This document shows positions 17,614 to 27,127 of a DNA stretch of 64,000 bases, one piece after another. The position numbers and the translations under genes were made by a program. Source of the DNA: Marinisporobacter sp. (GTDB taxonomy: Bacteria; Bacillota; Clostridia; Peptostreptococcales; Thermotaleaceae); the NCBI GenBank assembly GCA_025210395.1, contig JAOARV010000065.1:1-64000 (forward strand), written 5' to 3'. Every line of letters begins with the position of its first letter. Position 1 is the first letter of the stretch. The notes beneath the pieces are model-generated. The model worked only from the letters and a program-made list of their open reading frames with translations. It ran no database searches and was not told the DNA's origin.

Positions 17614-18723
17614 ATGATTAATCAAGAAAGAATAGTAAATGAATTTTTAAAGTACGTACAAATTGATAGCCCTACAAAAAAGGAAGGGAAATTCGCAAGG
17701 TTTATTGAAGAGGAATTAAAAAATATAGGGCTTGAAGTTTATGTAGATGATGCAGGAGATCAGGTAGGCTCTGATACAGGAAATGTTATTGGTAAATTAA
17801 AGGGAAGCAAGGATATGGAACCCATATTATTTAGCTGTCATATGGATACTGTAAGTCCTGGAGAGGGAATTAAGCCAGTTATTAAAGATGGTGTGATTTA
17901 TAGTGACGGAACAACCATCCTTGGTGGAGATGATAAAGCAGGTATTGCTGCTGTTGTAGAAGCCTTAAAAGTGATTAAAGAAAATAATATAGAACATGGA
18001 CCCATTGAAGTGGTGTTTAGTATCTATGAAGAAGGTGGCTTATTCGGAGCTAAAAATTTAGATTATACAAAAATTGAAGCAAAGCGTGCCTTTGTATTAG
18101 ATAGTGGTGGAGATCCAGGTCAAATCATCATAAAAGGACCTGCTCAAGATAAAATCAATGCAAAAATAATTGGAAAGCCAGCTCATGCAGGGGTATGTCC
18201 AGAAGAAGGAATTAGTGCTATTCAAGTGGTAGCAAAAGCTATTAGTAGTATGAATTTACTTAGAATTGATGAAGAAACAACAGCTAATATTGGTGTGATT
18301 CAAGGTGGAAAAGTGACAAATATCGTATGTCCAGAAGTAGAAATACAAGCAGAAGCAAGAAGTTTAGACAATGATAAATTAGATAAACAGACAACACATA
18401 TGGTGGATTGTCTTAAAGAAGCGGCAAAAGAATTCGGTGCAGAGGTTGAAATAGATACAAAGAGGATGTATAGTGCCTTTGTTATTGAGGAGAAGGATGA
18501 AATTGTAAAGGTTGTTAAAAATGCTTGTAAAAATATTGGATTAAAACCTTTTACGCAAGCTTCTGGGGGTGGAAGTGATACCAATATTTTAAATGGAAAG
18601 GGTATCAAAACTGTAAACTTAGGAATTGGAGAGAAAAAAGCGCATACGTTAGAAGAACATTTAAAAATAGAAGATTTGGTAAACAGTGCAAAGCTTGTAT
18701 TAGAGATCATTAAGACGGCATAA
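17614..18723 (+). CDS. PepT-like M20 metallopeptidase
   Basis: A 369-residue cytoplasmic dinuclear zinc peptidase of the tripeptidase-T-like group. Metal ligands are visible in FSCHMDTV, GGDDKAG, YEEGGLFGAKN and VLDSGG, with a late His in KKAHTLEEH. A dimerisation domain (AKIIGKPAHAGVCPEEGISA onward) interrupts the catalytic domain as usual. The ribosome binding site is GGGGAGG. It lies just downstream of the AbgT transporter and probably degrades peptides in the same catabolic programme. Confidence 0.9.
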   Translation: MINQERIVNEFLKYVQIDSPTKKEGKFARFIEEELKNIGLEVYVDDAGDQVGSDTGNVIGKLKGSKDMEPILFSCHMDTVSPGEGIKPVIKDGVIYSDGTTILGGDDKAGIAAVVEALKVIKENNIEHGPIEVVFSIYEEGGLFGAKNLDYTKIEAKRAFVLDSGGDPGQIIIKGPAQDKINAKIIGKPAHAGVCPEEGISAIQVVAKAISSMNLLRIDEETTANIGVIQGGKVTNIVCPEVEIQAEARSLDNDKLDKQTTHMVDCLKEAAKEFGAEVEIDTKRMYSAFVIEEKDEIVKVVKNACKNIGLKPFTQASGGGSDTNILNGKGIKTVNLGIGEKKAHTLEEHLKIEDLVNSAKLVLEIIKTA

Positions 18724-18730
18724 ATTAGAT

Positions 18731-18766
18731 AAAAGAGACTATTTTAAATAGTCTCTTTTATTTTTT
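18731..18766 (+). terminator. terminator after the PepT-like gene
   Basis: AAAAGAGACTATTT (18731-18744) pairs with AAATAGTCTCTTTT (18746-18759), followed by a T-rich tail. Confidence 0.8.
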
Positions 18767-18798
18767 AATACGAATAATTAAAGGGAATTTAATATTTC

Positions 18799-18805
18799 TG
18801 TCGAA
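18799..18805 (+). promoter_or_regulatory. possible Spo0A box
   Basis: TGTCGAA, the core of the Spo0A recognition site, lies 48 bases upstream of the pseudokinase-like gene. A seven-base match occurs often by chance, so this is only suggestive. Confidence 0.3.
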
Positions 18806-18852
18806 TAGGGTAAAAGATACTTGAAAATCATAGTGTAAGGAAGGGTTTACCA

Positions 18853-20397
18853 ATGGATTATTCATATGTTGATAAATTTAATATTCTGCAAACATTGGAA
18901 ACGAATATCAGGCAAAAGATTTTGATGGGATCAATAAAAGATCATCCAGAAGAGCTAGTGATTATCAATATATTACATAATAGAGACACTTCAAGAGAAA
19001 ATATAGGAAAGTTGAAAAAGGCATGCAAAACTTTGCAACATATAGAAAAACTAGATCAATCCATTGTAATTGTTACTAAAACTCAGGAGGGGATTCCTTT
19101 AGAGGCTTATCTTGAAGAAGAAAAAGTAACTACAGAAAGTCGATTGAGTATGGTTTTTCAGTATCTAAAAAATATTAAAAGATATGATGTACTTGAGCAT
19201 AGTCTTCAGAGTATTTTAATCAATGAGTCTCAAATTGTTATACAAAAAGGGAAATTAGCATGCAATGAACTCATTGTTGCAGAAGAAAATTTTATAAATA
19301 TTGACAGCTTTAAAGAAATTCAAAATAAAGTTGGTAAAATTGCAAAAAAAATACTTTCCTATGCTGAAGAGGATGATGCTTATAAAAAATATATATCTCC
19401 TGATTTAGTAAAATTTGTTGAAGAACTTAGAATGGGAAAAAAGGAATATAAAAATTTAGAAGAGATTTATGATACTTTTAAAGGGCTTTATCTATACAAT
19501 GACCATCAAAAAAATAAGGGGATGTCCTTGAAGCATAATAGTGATCGGATAGGGAAGAAGCTTAGTAGGACGAAAAGAAATAAGAGCAAGTCCAAAAAGA
19601 AAATTTTCAAATTTGCCATAGGGTTAATCCTTATGGGGGGGATCATATTTGGTATGATCAATTGGATGCAGCAATCTGTTGCTAAAAAATATGTAGTACA
19701 TATACCTACTGCATATTTTGAAAAAATACAAATGAAAAATCAATGGCAATTTATTAATAAGAGTAAAGACCTAGAAGCTATAAAGCAGTTTGCTTGGGAA
19801 GTTAGGAAGGGAAATAAGACGATTGAGAGTAAAGGTACAAAGGACTTAATCGTAGATTTTGAAGAAACAGGAGAATATGATATTGCTTTAAAAGTACAAG
19901 ATAACAATAATCAATGGAGCAAGGAATATATTGAAAAAATAAAGATTACAAAAGCAAGAGATAATCAAGAAATAGAAGAAATAATAACTATTCCTTCACA
20001 TGAAAAATTAGAGGATTTGAATATCGTTTATGAGGATGAAAACATCATAAAGGATTATGATGTATTTAGAAATGGAGAGTATGCTATAAAGATTGGGAAT
20101 ACAAAGGAGCAGCAAAGTAGTATTACAATTAAGGATCTAGATCTAAAGGGACCGAACTTTTTGTCCATGTGGCTCTTGGCTGATGATATGAAGCCTATAA
20201 AAATAAAAATAGAAACTTATAAAAATGAAAATATTCGACGTGCAAAATCAGTAGTTTATCATCCTGGAAATGCCAATACATGGGATTTGATGAATATTGA
20301 TGAGGATATGGATCAAGTAGATCAAGTGAAAATTATTCTATTGAATGATCAAGCTACAGTATGGATAGATGGTATAGAATTTGCTAGTTATAAATAA
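18853..20397 (+). CDS. single-pass membrane protein with a kinase-like cytoplasmic half
   Basis: A 514-residue protein I cannot assign to a named family. Residues 1-200 have the rhythm of a Hanks kinase fold (VIINILHN like an N-lobe strand, GIPLEAYLEE like a hinge, EHSLQSILINESQIVI where HRDxxxxN would lie), but the catalytic Asp, Asn and DFG are missing, so it would be a pseudokinase. A strongly basic run (about 235-252) precedes one membrane helix (about 254-271). The outside part has a PKD-like beta domain (about 290-375) and a jelly-roll-like C-terminal domain (about 385-514). The start is an ATG after AAGGAAGGG. A sporulation or envelope role is only a guess. Confidence 0.6.
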   Translation: MDYSYVDKFNILQTLETNIRQKILMGSIKDHPEELVIINILHNRDTSRENIGKLKKACKTLQHIEKLDQSIVIVTKTQEGIPLEAYLEEEKVTTESRLSMVFQYLKNIKRYDVLEHSLQSILINESQIVIQKGKLACNELIVAEENFINIDSFKEIQNKVGKIAKKILSYAEEDDAYKKYISPDLVKFVEELRMGKKEYKNLEEIYDTFKGLYLYNDHQKNKGMSLKHNSDRIGKKLSRTKRNKSKSKKKIFKFAIGLILMGGIIFGMINWMQQSVAKKYVVHIPTAYFEKIQMKNQWQFINKSKDLEAIKQFAWEVRKGNKTIESKGTKDLIVDFEETGEYDIALKVQDNNNQWSKEYIEKIKITKARDNQEIEEIITIPSHEKLEDLNIVYEDENIIKDYDVFRNGEYAIKIGNTKEQQSSITIKDLDLKGPNFLSMWLLADDMKPIKIKIETYKNENIRRAKSVVYHPGNANTWDLMNIDEDMDQVDQVKIILLNDQATVWIDGIEFASYK

Positions 20398-20430
20398 GTT
20401 GTTTTTAAAAATAGTATAAAAAACCATAAA

Positions 20431-20462
20431 AAAAAGGATAGCTTTTAGGCTATCTGTTTTTT
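20431..20462. terminator. bidirectional terminator
   Basis: GATAGC (20437-20442) pairs with GCTATC (20449-20454), flanked by A and T runs on both sides. It overlaps the end of the Spo0E-like gene and serves both convergent genes. Confidence 0.7.
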
Positions 20463-20615
20463 TATGATCATATCATATTCATTTAATACTTTATCTAATT
20501 CTTGGCTGACAAATACTACTTCTGCTGCCACTAAGGGTTTATTTTCTTTGATTAGATCATACAAATAGCTTCTTAAATCTTCTATTTTTCGCCTCGTTTC
20601 TTTTGTTTTCTCCAT
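20445..20615 (-). CDS. Spo0E-like aspartyl-phosphate phosphatase
   Basis: A 56-residue helical peptide with the family signature SQELD (residues 37-41, in VFVSQELDKVLNEY), typical of Spo0E/YisI/YnzD proteins that dephosphorylate Spo0A~P and delay sporulation. An AAAGAGATGGGA ribosome binding site precedes the ATG. The protein should fold as a two-helix hairpin. Its presence supports a spore-forming host. Confidence 0.85.
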   Translation of the reverse strand: MEKTKETRRKIEDLRSYLYDLIKENKPLVAAEVVFVSQELDKVLNEYDMIIKKQIA

Positions 20616-20872
20616 ATTCCCATCTCTTTCCTTTTAAAATGACATTATACTACATATAGTGGATAAACAAATGGAATTCCTTGGTATCTACTATATATAT
20701 GATACTATATTTCTGGAAATTTGTAAACATTTTCAAAAAATATTTTGATATAAGCATTTTTCTTGTGGATTGCTGTTTAAATCTTAAAAAGAATTACTAA
20801 CTTTTTCCTGTACTGCGATGATTACTTTAAGGACATAATATATCCATATCTATACTTGAGAGGAGATTCATT

Positions 20873-21064
20873 ATGTTCATAAAAAGAAAACAGGAACAAA
20901 AGGAAGAAAAAGTATATGAATTAAGAGCTGTAGAGATATGGCAATGTCCCCAGTGTATTGGATGGATGCAAAAAGAATTTACTACTTCACAAAATCCCAC
21001 ATGCCCATTTTGTTCAAGCAATATGGTATCATCAGTAAGAGATGTAAATGTTATGCTAGAATAG
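20873..21064 (+). CDS. YdjO-like zinc-ribbon protein
   Basis: A 63-residue protein with WQCPQCIGWMQKEF (about 24-37) and PTCPFCSSNM (about 43-52), giving two CxxC knuckles as in the cold-inducible YdjO family of Firmicutes. It is probably a cytoplasmic zinc-binding protein; its molecular role is not established. GAGAGGAG precedes the ATG. A terminator follows at once, so it is transcribed alone, convergent to the Tad operon. Confidence 0.75.
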   Translation: MFIKRKQEQKEEKVYELRAVEIWQCPQCIGWMQKEFTTSQNPTCPFCSSNMVSSVRDVNVMLE

Positions 21065-21092
21065 TCCTATTAAATATAAGGACTATTTTTTT
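21061..21092 (+). terminator. terminator at the YdjO-like gene / Tad operon junction
   Basis: ATAGTCCT (21061-21068) pairs with AGGACTAT (21079-21086), followed by seven T. Confidence 0.8.
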
Positions 21093-21976
21093 AATGTATT
21101 GATAAACTGAATAACGGCAGGACCTAGAAGAACAATGAACAGACTCGGAAAAATAAAAAATACTAAAGGGAAGAGCATTTTAATAGGAGCTTTCATAGCT
21201 TGTTCCTCTGCTCTTTGCTTTCTTTTTTTTCGTATTTCAATAGATTGGGTACGAAGAATTTGAACCATACTGATTCCTAATTTTTCAGCCTGTAATATGC
21301 TATTAATTAAAAGGTTGATTTCATCTAAAATGAGTCTTTGAGTAATTTCCTTCAGTGCTTCGCGTCGAGGCTTACCTAGGCGGATTTCTTCTAAGCAGCG
21401 ATGGAATTCACCGGCAATGATTCCATTATTTCTAGAAATTAATTTATGAAGAGCTAAATCAAAGCCAAGTCCTGCTTCAAGGCTCACCGTAAGAAGATCT
21501 ACGATATCAGGAAGTTCTTTTAAAGCAGATTTACTTCTTTTCTTTGTTTTTATAGATAAATACAAATTAGGAATAGCTCCTGCAAATAGGATGGCAAAAG
21601 GCATCATAAAAACAATTATAGGAATAGAAAAACCTAAAAAGATTCCAAGGGTTGAAGAAGATGCAGGAAATAGAAATATCAATATTATTTGAATCATGCG
21701 AAAGTCAATAGGACTCATATCAAAAGGACTTCCAGCTTGAAGAATTTTTATTTCTAGTTGATCCTGCTTTTTTCTTGAAAAATTTCTTCGTAATGTTTTT
21801 TTATATTTTCTAAATGTTGGAGATAAGACTCTTTTTATAAAAGAAAGATTATTTTTATTGTCTTCTTTTTTGATCAAAGAAATTTTTTGTCTTTTTTTCT
21901 TATTCTTATTATCCATAATAGAAAAAAATAGGAGAATGAGTAAGGTTATACTACAGAAAAAAGTAAAATACATCAT
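21083..21976 (-). CDS. tadC: Tad pilus inner-membrane protein TadC
   Basis: A 297-residue type II secretion F-domain protein with an N-terminal membrane helix, a central pair of helices (about 85-130) and a cytoplasmic F domain with the conserved LPDIVDLLTVSLEAGLGFD stretch, ending in a C-terminal helix. With TadB it forms the platform on which the Flp pilus is assembled. It is the last gene of the operon, three bases after tadB. Confidence 0.93.
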   Translation of the reverse strand: MMYFTFFCSITLLILLFFSIMDNKNKKKRQKISLIKKEDNKNNLSFIKRVLSPTFRKYKKTLRRNFSRKKQDQLEIKILQAGSPFDMSPIDFRMIQIILIFLFPASSSTLGIFLGFSIPIIVFMMPFAILFAGAIPNLYLSIKTKKRSKSALKELPDIVDLLTVSLEAGLGFDLALHKLISRNNGIIAGEFHRCLEEIRLGKPRREALKEITQRLILDEINLLINSILQAEKLGISMVQILRTQSIEIRKKRKQRAEEQAMKAPIKMLFPLVFFIFPSLFIVLLGPAVIQFINTLKK

Positions 21977-21979
21977 AAG

Positions 21980-22942
21980 CTACACCTCGATTGTTGTGAT
22001 CTTTTGTATTAAAATAAAACCAATAATTGCCGAGAATATGCCCATTCCAATCATAGTAAGACCGATTTTTTGGGTAAATAAAATAGTAATATATTCTGGA
22101 TTAATAAAATAAATGGCAAAGCTTAAAATAATAGGTAAAAGACCTATAATCAATCCAGACAATCTTCCTTGTGCCGTAAGGGTCATGACTTGACGTTGGA
22201 TAGCATTTCGATCACGAATGGTCTGGACAATAATATCTAGGACAGTAGCTAGATTTCCGCCCACTTGTCTTTGAATTAAAATGGCTTGAATCATTAGCTC
22301 AAGATCTTCGCTATTCATTCTTTCCTTAAGATGATATAAGGCTTCTTCTATATTTCCACCATATTGCATCTCCTTTAAAACGAGGGAGATTTCTTCTTTG
22401 ACAGGAGAATCTGATTCTTCTACAACAGATTTTAAGGCTTGAGGGAAACTAAAACCTGCTCGTAGGCAACCTACAATAATTGTAATCATATCTGGAAGAG
22501 ATTCGTTAAATTTTAATAGACGATGAGAAGCCTTTCTTTTTATAAGCAATTTTGGGAAAATATATCCTAAGAAGGCGCCTATGATAAAGAATATAATATT
22601 TTTTGAAAAAATATATAATAAACTTCCAAAGAATATAGTAGCCATCCATCTAAATAAAATAAACTCTTCTGGTTTAAGATCAAGTCCTGCCTTATTTAAG
22701 AGAATTTCTAGCTGGTCAGTAGCTTTTATAGAAGGCAACTGTTTTTTGATTTTTTCGTTCATGAGTTGTATTTGAACCAATAGATTAAAATTTTTCTTTT
22801 CTAATATTTTTTCATCATCTTTTAATAAATAGTAGGATATTCTTTTTTCAAAACGCTTTTGAGAAAAAAACAATGTGTTGAAGAAACTTAAAAAAAATAA
22901 AGATGTAGTAAGTAAGAAGAAAAAAAGCAAGATCCATTTCAT
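21980..22942 (-). CDS. tadB: Tad pilus inner-membrane protein TadB
   Basis: A 320-residue F-domain protein paralogous to TadC, with LPDMITIIVGCLRAGFSFPQ and GGNLATVLD motifs and four membrane helices. The ATG at 22942 overlaps the tadA stop as ATGA and has GAGGAGG ten bases upstream, so it is preferred to the TTG at 22951. Translational coupling to tadA is likely. Confidence 0.93.
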   Translation of the reverse strand: MKWILLFFFLLTTSLFFLSFFNTLFFSQKRFEKRISYYLLKDDEKILEKKNFNLLVQIQLMNEKIKKQLPSIKATDQLEILLNKAGLDLKPEEFILFRWMATIFFGSLLYIFSKNIIFFIIGAFLGYIFPKLLIKRKASHRLLKFNESLPDMITIIVGCLRAGFSFPQALKSVVEESDSPVKEEISLVLKEMQYGGNIEEALYHLKERMNSEDLELMIQAILIQRQVGGNLATVLDIIVQTIRDRNAIQRQVMTLTAQGRLSGLIIGLLPIILSFAIYFINPEYITILFTQKIGLTMIGMGIFSAIIGFILIQKITTIEV

Positions 22943-24360
22943 ATAAGCCAATCCTCCTCTTCCATAAACACGGTTGTGGGTATGTGTATACCACTAGTCG
23001 TTAATGTTTCATAGAATTTTGGACGAATGCCTGTAGGAACTAATTTGCCAAGGATTTTTCCTTCTTCATCTACGCCTTGCTGCTTAAAGATAAAGATATC
23101 TTGAAGAACAATCACATCTCCTTCAAGACCTTGGACTTCTGTGATATTAGTGATTTTTCTTGAGCCATCCCTTAGTCTTGATTGCTGAACGATTAAGTCA
23201 ATGGCACTTCCGATTTGTTCTCGTATAGCTTTTATAGGTAAATCCATTCCAGCCATTAAAACCATTGTTTCTAGACGAGAGATCATATCTCTTGGACTAT
23301 TAGAGTGACCTGTGGCTAAGGAGCCATCGTGCCCTGTATTCATGGCTTGAAGCATATCAAGTGCTTCCCCACCACGAACCTCTCCTACAACAATTCGCTC
23401 AGGCCGCATACGTAGGGAGTTTCGAACAAGATCACGAATGGTAATGGCGCCTTTTCCTTCTATGTTAGGAGGACGAGATTCTAAGGATACCACATGATCT
23501 TGCCAAAGCTGAAGCTCAGCTGCATCTTCTATAGTGATAATTCTCTCATCATTTGGAATAAAGGAAGAAAGAACATTGAGCGTTGTTGTTTTACCAGAAC
23601 CTGTGCCACCACTGATAAAGATATTGAGTCTTGCTTTTACGCACGCCTCTAAGAATATAGCCATTTCTCGCGTAAGGGTACCAAAACGAACCAAATCATC
23701 TATAGTAAAAGGGTCCTTTGAAAATTTACGAATGGTTATAGTAGGACCGTTTAATGCAAGGGGCGGAATGATGGCATTTACACGAGAACCATCAGGAAGT
23801 CTTGCATCAACCATAGGACTGCTTTCATCAATTCTTCGTCCAAGGGGAGCAACGATTTTTTCAATAATATGCATGACGTGTTCATGATCTTGAAAGGTTA
23901 TATCTGTTAATTCTAATTTGCCATTTTTCTCAGCATAGACTCGAGAAGGACCATTTACCATAACTTCTGTAACTTCAGGATCTAATAACAAAGGATTAAT
24001 AGGACCGTATCCTGTAAGGTTATTGATTAATTCTTCTACAATCTTTTTTCGATCTACTTTTCCTAAAAAGGATTCATTTTCTTTTATGATTTCAACAGCC
24101 ATTTTATCTATTTTTTCAATGATATTTTCTATAGAATCTTTTTTGATTTCTCTTAGAACTTGTTTATGAAGACGATTTTTAAATGCTTGATTTTCATCTT
24201 TTGTTTGAACCATTTCTTTTTCAGGAGTAGGAGGAATAGGTTTTTTGTAAGGGGTAGATGGAGAAGCTTCCTCTACTTTTTCTATAGGATTTATGGATAC
24301 TTCTTCAGGAGAAGAAGGCTTTTCTTGATTGATTGTTTTTAATTTTTTTAAAAGGCTCAT
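22939..24360 (-). CDS. tadA: Tad pilus assembly ATPase TadA/CpaF
   Basis: A 473-residue secretion ATPase that powers pilin assembly at the inner membrane. It has a Pro-rich, low-complexity N-terminal tail (about 1-65), the N-terminal domain around [14 protein letters not shown], Walker [14 protein letters not shown] (about 245), the Asp box [10 protein letters not shown], Walker B region [19 protein letters not shown] and the His box [13 protein letters not shown]. The family is well defined. It lies between tadZ and tadB. Confidence 0.96.
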   Translation of the reverse strand: MSLLKKLKTINQEKPSSPEEVSINPIEKVEEASPSTPYKKPIPPTPEKEMVQTKDENQAFKNRLHKQVLREIKKDSIENIIEKIDKMAVEIIKENESFLGKVDRKKIVEELINNLTGYGPINPLLLDPEVTEVMVNGPSRVYAEKNGKLELTDITFQDHEHVMHIIEKIVAPLGRRIDESSPMVDARLPDGSRVNAIIPPLALNGPTITIRKFSKDPFTIDDLVRFGTLTREMAIFLEACVKARLNIFISGGTGSGKTTTLNVLSSFIPNDERIITIEDAAELQLWQDHVVSLESRPPNIEGKGAITIRDLVRNSLRMRPERIVVGEVRGGEALDMLQAMNTGHDGSLATGHSNSPRDMISRLETMVLMAGMDLPIKAIREQIGSAIDLIVQQSRLRDGSRKITNITEVQGLEGDVIVLQDIFIFKQQGVDEEGKILGKLVPTGIRPKFYETLTTSGIHIPTTVFMEEEDWLI

Positions 24361-24373
24361 CTAAATCCCTCCT

Positions 24374-25129
24374 TTAAGTATCCTTTGAAAGAAGATCTGC
24401 AATATGAAAAATAGCTTTTGAAAGCTTTGTTCTTCGATAATGCATTACAAAGGGAATGCCTATATTAATAGATTTTGATACCATTTCAAAATGATTTGGA
24501 ATACAGAGTAAAGCTTCTTCTTCTAAAATTTTAGGGACATCCTTTACTTTTAAAAGACTTTTCATGGTAGAACGATTGACTATAACTTTTACTTTTTGGT
24601 TTAAATTTAAAGCCTTTAGTATAGATAGCATAGACTTTGCATTTTTCAAGGAGGTTATTTCTAAATCTGTCATAAGAATAATTTCATCTGCTTTTTCGAT
24701 GAAATATAGATTCTGTTCGGGGAGTCCTGCTGTTGTATCTATAAGAAGATAATCACAACGATTTAGCAAAGAAGTACAAATCTTATCAAGAAGATCTAAG
24801 GTAATCAAATCAGCATATTCAGGACTTGGAGGTGACGGTAATACTTTAACACCACTTTCATGATGGGTAAGATAAGAAGTAAGAAGGTTTTCATCTAAAT
24901 CTTCAATCTGTTCAGCTGCGTCTTTTATAGTAAACATAGGTTGAAGGTCCATGACCAAATGAATATTTCCAAACTGAAAGCAGCTATCTAAAATAATTGT
25001 TTTTAATTTTTTTTTAGACAAAGCAACGGAAAGGTTTGCTGTTAAGACTGTTTTTCCTATACCGCCCTTTGCACTGCAAATGACAATCATTTTTCCTTTT
25101 TTTCTTCTAGTATTTTCTTGACTCATCAT
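24374..25129 (-). CDS. tadZ: TadZ/CpaE-like ParA-type ATPase
   Basis: A 251-residue MinD/ParA ATPase with the deviant Walker A CSAKGGIGKTV near residue 19, the switch I Asp in IILDSC and the Walker B region YLLIDTTAGLP. In Tad systems it localises the assembly machine at the membrane or pole. No receiver domain is attached, which is common in Gram-positive members. The ATG at 25129 lies five bases after AAGGAGG. Confidence 0.88.
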   Translation of the reverse strand: MMSQENTRRKKGKMIVICSAKGGIGKTVLTANLSVALSKKKLKTIILDSCFQFGNIHLVMDLQPMFTIKDAAEQIEDLDENLLTSYLTHHESGVKVLPSPPSPEYADLITLDLLDKICTSLLNRCDYLLIDTTAGLPEQNLYFIEKADEIILMTDLEITSLKNAKSMLSILKALNLNQKVKVIVNRSTMKSLLKVKDVPKILEEEALLCIPNHFEMVSKSINIGIPFVMHYRRTKLSKAIFHIADLLSKDT

Positions 25130-25140
25130 GAACACCTCCT

Positions 25141-25806
25141 TTACTGAAGCTTACTATGAAGAACGAGATGGATATTGCCTCTTTCGCTAGCATTGACTAA
25201 TTTTACTGTATCACTTTGCAGCAGTTCTAAGGTAATAGAGCTATATTCTACATAAGGGTTTTCTTTTTTTGATGTAATCATTCTTCTGCCTACAGATAAA
25301 ACACGTACCTTAGTAAGAATAAGCTCTGTTTTAACGGTTTTTTGATTATTTCCTATCTCTATTTCTTCGCTAAAAAGCACATCAACAAAATCTTCTGGTT
25401 CAATTAAATTAGTAACAGATTGAACAATATTCACACCTACAGATACGGCTCGGTAGCCTTTTTTTACTTTTCTAGAAACAAATAATGTTTCTTCTGATTG
25501 TTTTTGAAGGCGATGCTTTAGAATAGGCTCTCCCTTTATGATATCAGCTGTCACAATTTCATCTTTAATTTCTGAAAAGTCTTTTATGGCCTGTGGAGGA
25601 ATACTTTTTTGATGGATCTTTTTTGTTGTGACCATAGATTTTAATAGCTTTTGATTTTCTTGTATATTCTGCTTAGCAACAAGAATGGTTTCCAAATGGT
25701 TATTAGCTAATTTTTCTTTATTGAGATTTTTTGTATAATTATAGAATAAAAAAGTGGTAATAAGACCCATGATGATGGCAAGAAATAATATTAGTTTTGA
25801 TCTCAT
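25141..25806 (-). CDS. cpaB: Flp pilus assembly protein CpaB (SAF domain)
   Basis: A 221-residue protein with one N-terminal membrane helix (about 4-24), an SAF/CpaB domain (LVAKQNIQENQKLLKSMVTTK, then GEPILKHRL) and an RcpC-type beta domain (KKGYRAVSVGVNIVQSVTNLIEPEDFVDVL). It should sit outside the membrane and guide or stabilise the pilus; in Gram-negatives it partners the secretin, which is absent here. Confidence 0.9.
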   Translation of the reverse strand: MRSKLILFLAIIMGLITTFLFYNYTKNLNKEKLANNHLETILVAKQNIQENQKLLKSMVTTKKIHQKSIPPQAIKDFSEIKDEIVTADIIKGEPILKHRLQKQSEETLFVSRKVKKGYRAVSVGVNIVQSVTNLIEPEDFVDVLFSEEIEIGNNQKTVKTELILTKVRVLSVGRRMITSKKENPYVEYSSITLELLQSDTVKLVNASERGNIHLVLHSKLQ

Positions 25807-25814
25807 TTTTTCAC

Positions 25815-26732
25815 CTACTTTACTAGTTTTACAGTGTATGCACCTTTAGCTATATTGTTTTCAGATCCAAAGCCTGTACCGACTCTTTCTATAAACATGC
25901 CCGTTACAGCTGTATCATGGCTACTCATTGGTTCTAGAATATAAAAGTATGCAAAGCCAGTAACTTTTATAGATTTTAATTGATTAGAAGTAAAATTATA
26001 GGGTGTATAAACAGGAACCAATAGGATTCTAGAACAATCCCTATGATGAATATCGCCTGGTAGATAAGGACAAGCGTTGATCCTTTCGTCGATAACAGTT
26101 CTTGTTTTTCCAGCAATATTTCCTGTTTGTGTTTCAATAATATCTCCAACTTTAATTTCACCACTATAACCATTTCTAAGGTTATCTTCATAAGTTTGAG
26201 CACCAGGACCTTCCAAAGCTAAAATACCAAAATTTCCAGCACTTACTTCTGTTTGATCTACCTTTAGCTTATAAGCTTTATAAAATTCTAAGGGGATGGC
26301 ATCATCAATGCCTAAAGGAGCTGCCCCTCTTCCTTTTCCCATAGAAAAGGCTTTTGCAGTGGCATTAGCTTTCACAATGGTATCGCCAAAACCAAATAGA
26401 GGCAAAAAGGATAAAGATACTGTTTTTCTTAAGTCAACATTTACTTGATTGCCCATTTCTATAGTAAGGGTATTTAAACTATTTTGTTCATTATGTTTAT
26501 TTAAAATATCATTTACAATGTTTGTAATGGTGGTTTCGGTGTTGAAAAGCTCTTGCGCACCAGATAATGCAGCTGCATTGGCTGTCTTTTGTAAATGAGT
26601 TTTTGCAACAAATAAAATGCCTCCATCTAAAGTTATACCAATCATTCCAAGGATCACAATTAATAATAGGGAAAAGATAATAAGGGTACTTCCTTTTTCT
26701 TTATAAAGCAAATTTTTAATTTTTTTATTCAT
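25815..26732 (-). CDS. TadG-like pseudopilin-type protein
   Basis: A 305-residue protein starting with a prepilin-like N-terminus: a basic head, KGSTLIIFSLLLIVILGMIGITLDGG, then KTHLQKTANAAALSGAQEL, which is typical of the TadG/DUF2134 N-domain. The C-terminal 200 residues are extracellular and mostly beta. Cleavage after the Gly of EKGST by the TadV peptidase is likely. It may be a minor or tip pilin; the adhesive role is inferred. Confidence 0.8.
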   Translation of the reverse strand: MNKKIKNLLYKEKGSTLIIFSLLLIVILGMIGITLDGGILFVAKTHLQKTANAAALSGAQELFNTETTITNIVNDILNKHNEQNSLNTLTIEMGNQVNVDLRKTVSLSFLPLFGFGDTIVKANATAKAFSMGKGRGAAPLGIDDAIPLEFYKAYKLKVDQTEVSAGNFGILALEGPGAQTYEDNLRNGYSGEIKVGDIIETQTGNIAGKTRTVIDERINACPYLPGDIHHRDCSRILLVPVYTPYNFTSNQLKSIKVTGFAYFYILEPMSSHDTAVTGMFIERVGTGFGSENNIAKGAYTVKLVK

Positions 26733-26743
26733 TTGATTTCACC

Positions 26744-27127
26744 CTATTCTATACGAATTGTAGAATCTGTAATAACCCTGTGAGGAGATGGAAAAATAGT
26801 TGAAAGAAAAGGTGTAACGTACGTAACTGGATATTCTAGGGTTACAGTTATATAATCTCCAGACTTTCTTTGAGATTCACTAGGGGAAATTTGAATCTTT
26901 AAAAGATTTACATCTCCAACATGAAAATGATTTTGTACATATTGGGTAATTGTTGCATCAGTATCTCCAAGTCCTCCTAGCCTAACTGTTTCTTGGGAGA
27001 TAAGATGAAGATGCATATAAGTATACATAACTCTTCCAAAGTCAAAAGTGGCACATATTAGCAGGAGCAATATAGGTAAAATTAATGCAAATTCTACAAG
27101 GGATTGACCCTTTTCCTTTTTCAACAT
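26744..27127 (-). CDS. tadE: TadE-like pseudopilin
   Basis: A 127-residue protein with the TadE N-terminus KKEKGQSLVEFALILPILLLLICATFDFGR. Cleavage after the Gly is expected. The ATG at 27127 is chosen because GGAG lies nine bases upstream and the typical TadE start follows it directly. It overlaps the tadV end by seven bases. Confidence 0.85.
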   Translation of the reverse strand: MLKKEKGQSLVEFALILPILLLLICATFDFGRVMYTYMHLHLISQETVRLGGLGDTDATITQYVQNHFHVGDVNLLKIQISPSESQRKSGDYITVTLEYPVTYVTPFLSTIFPSPHRVITDSTIRIE

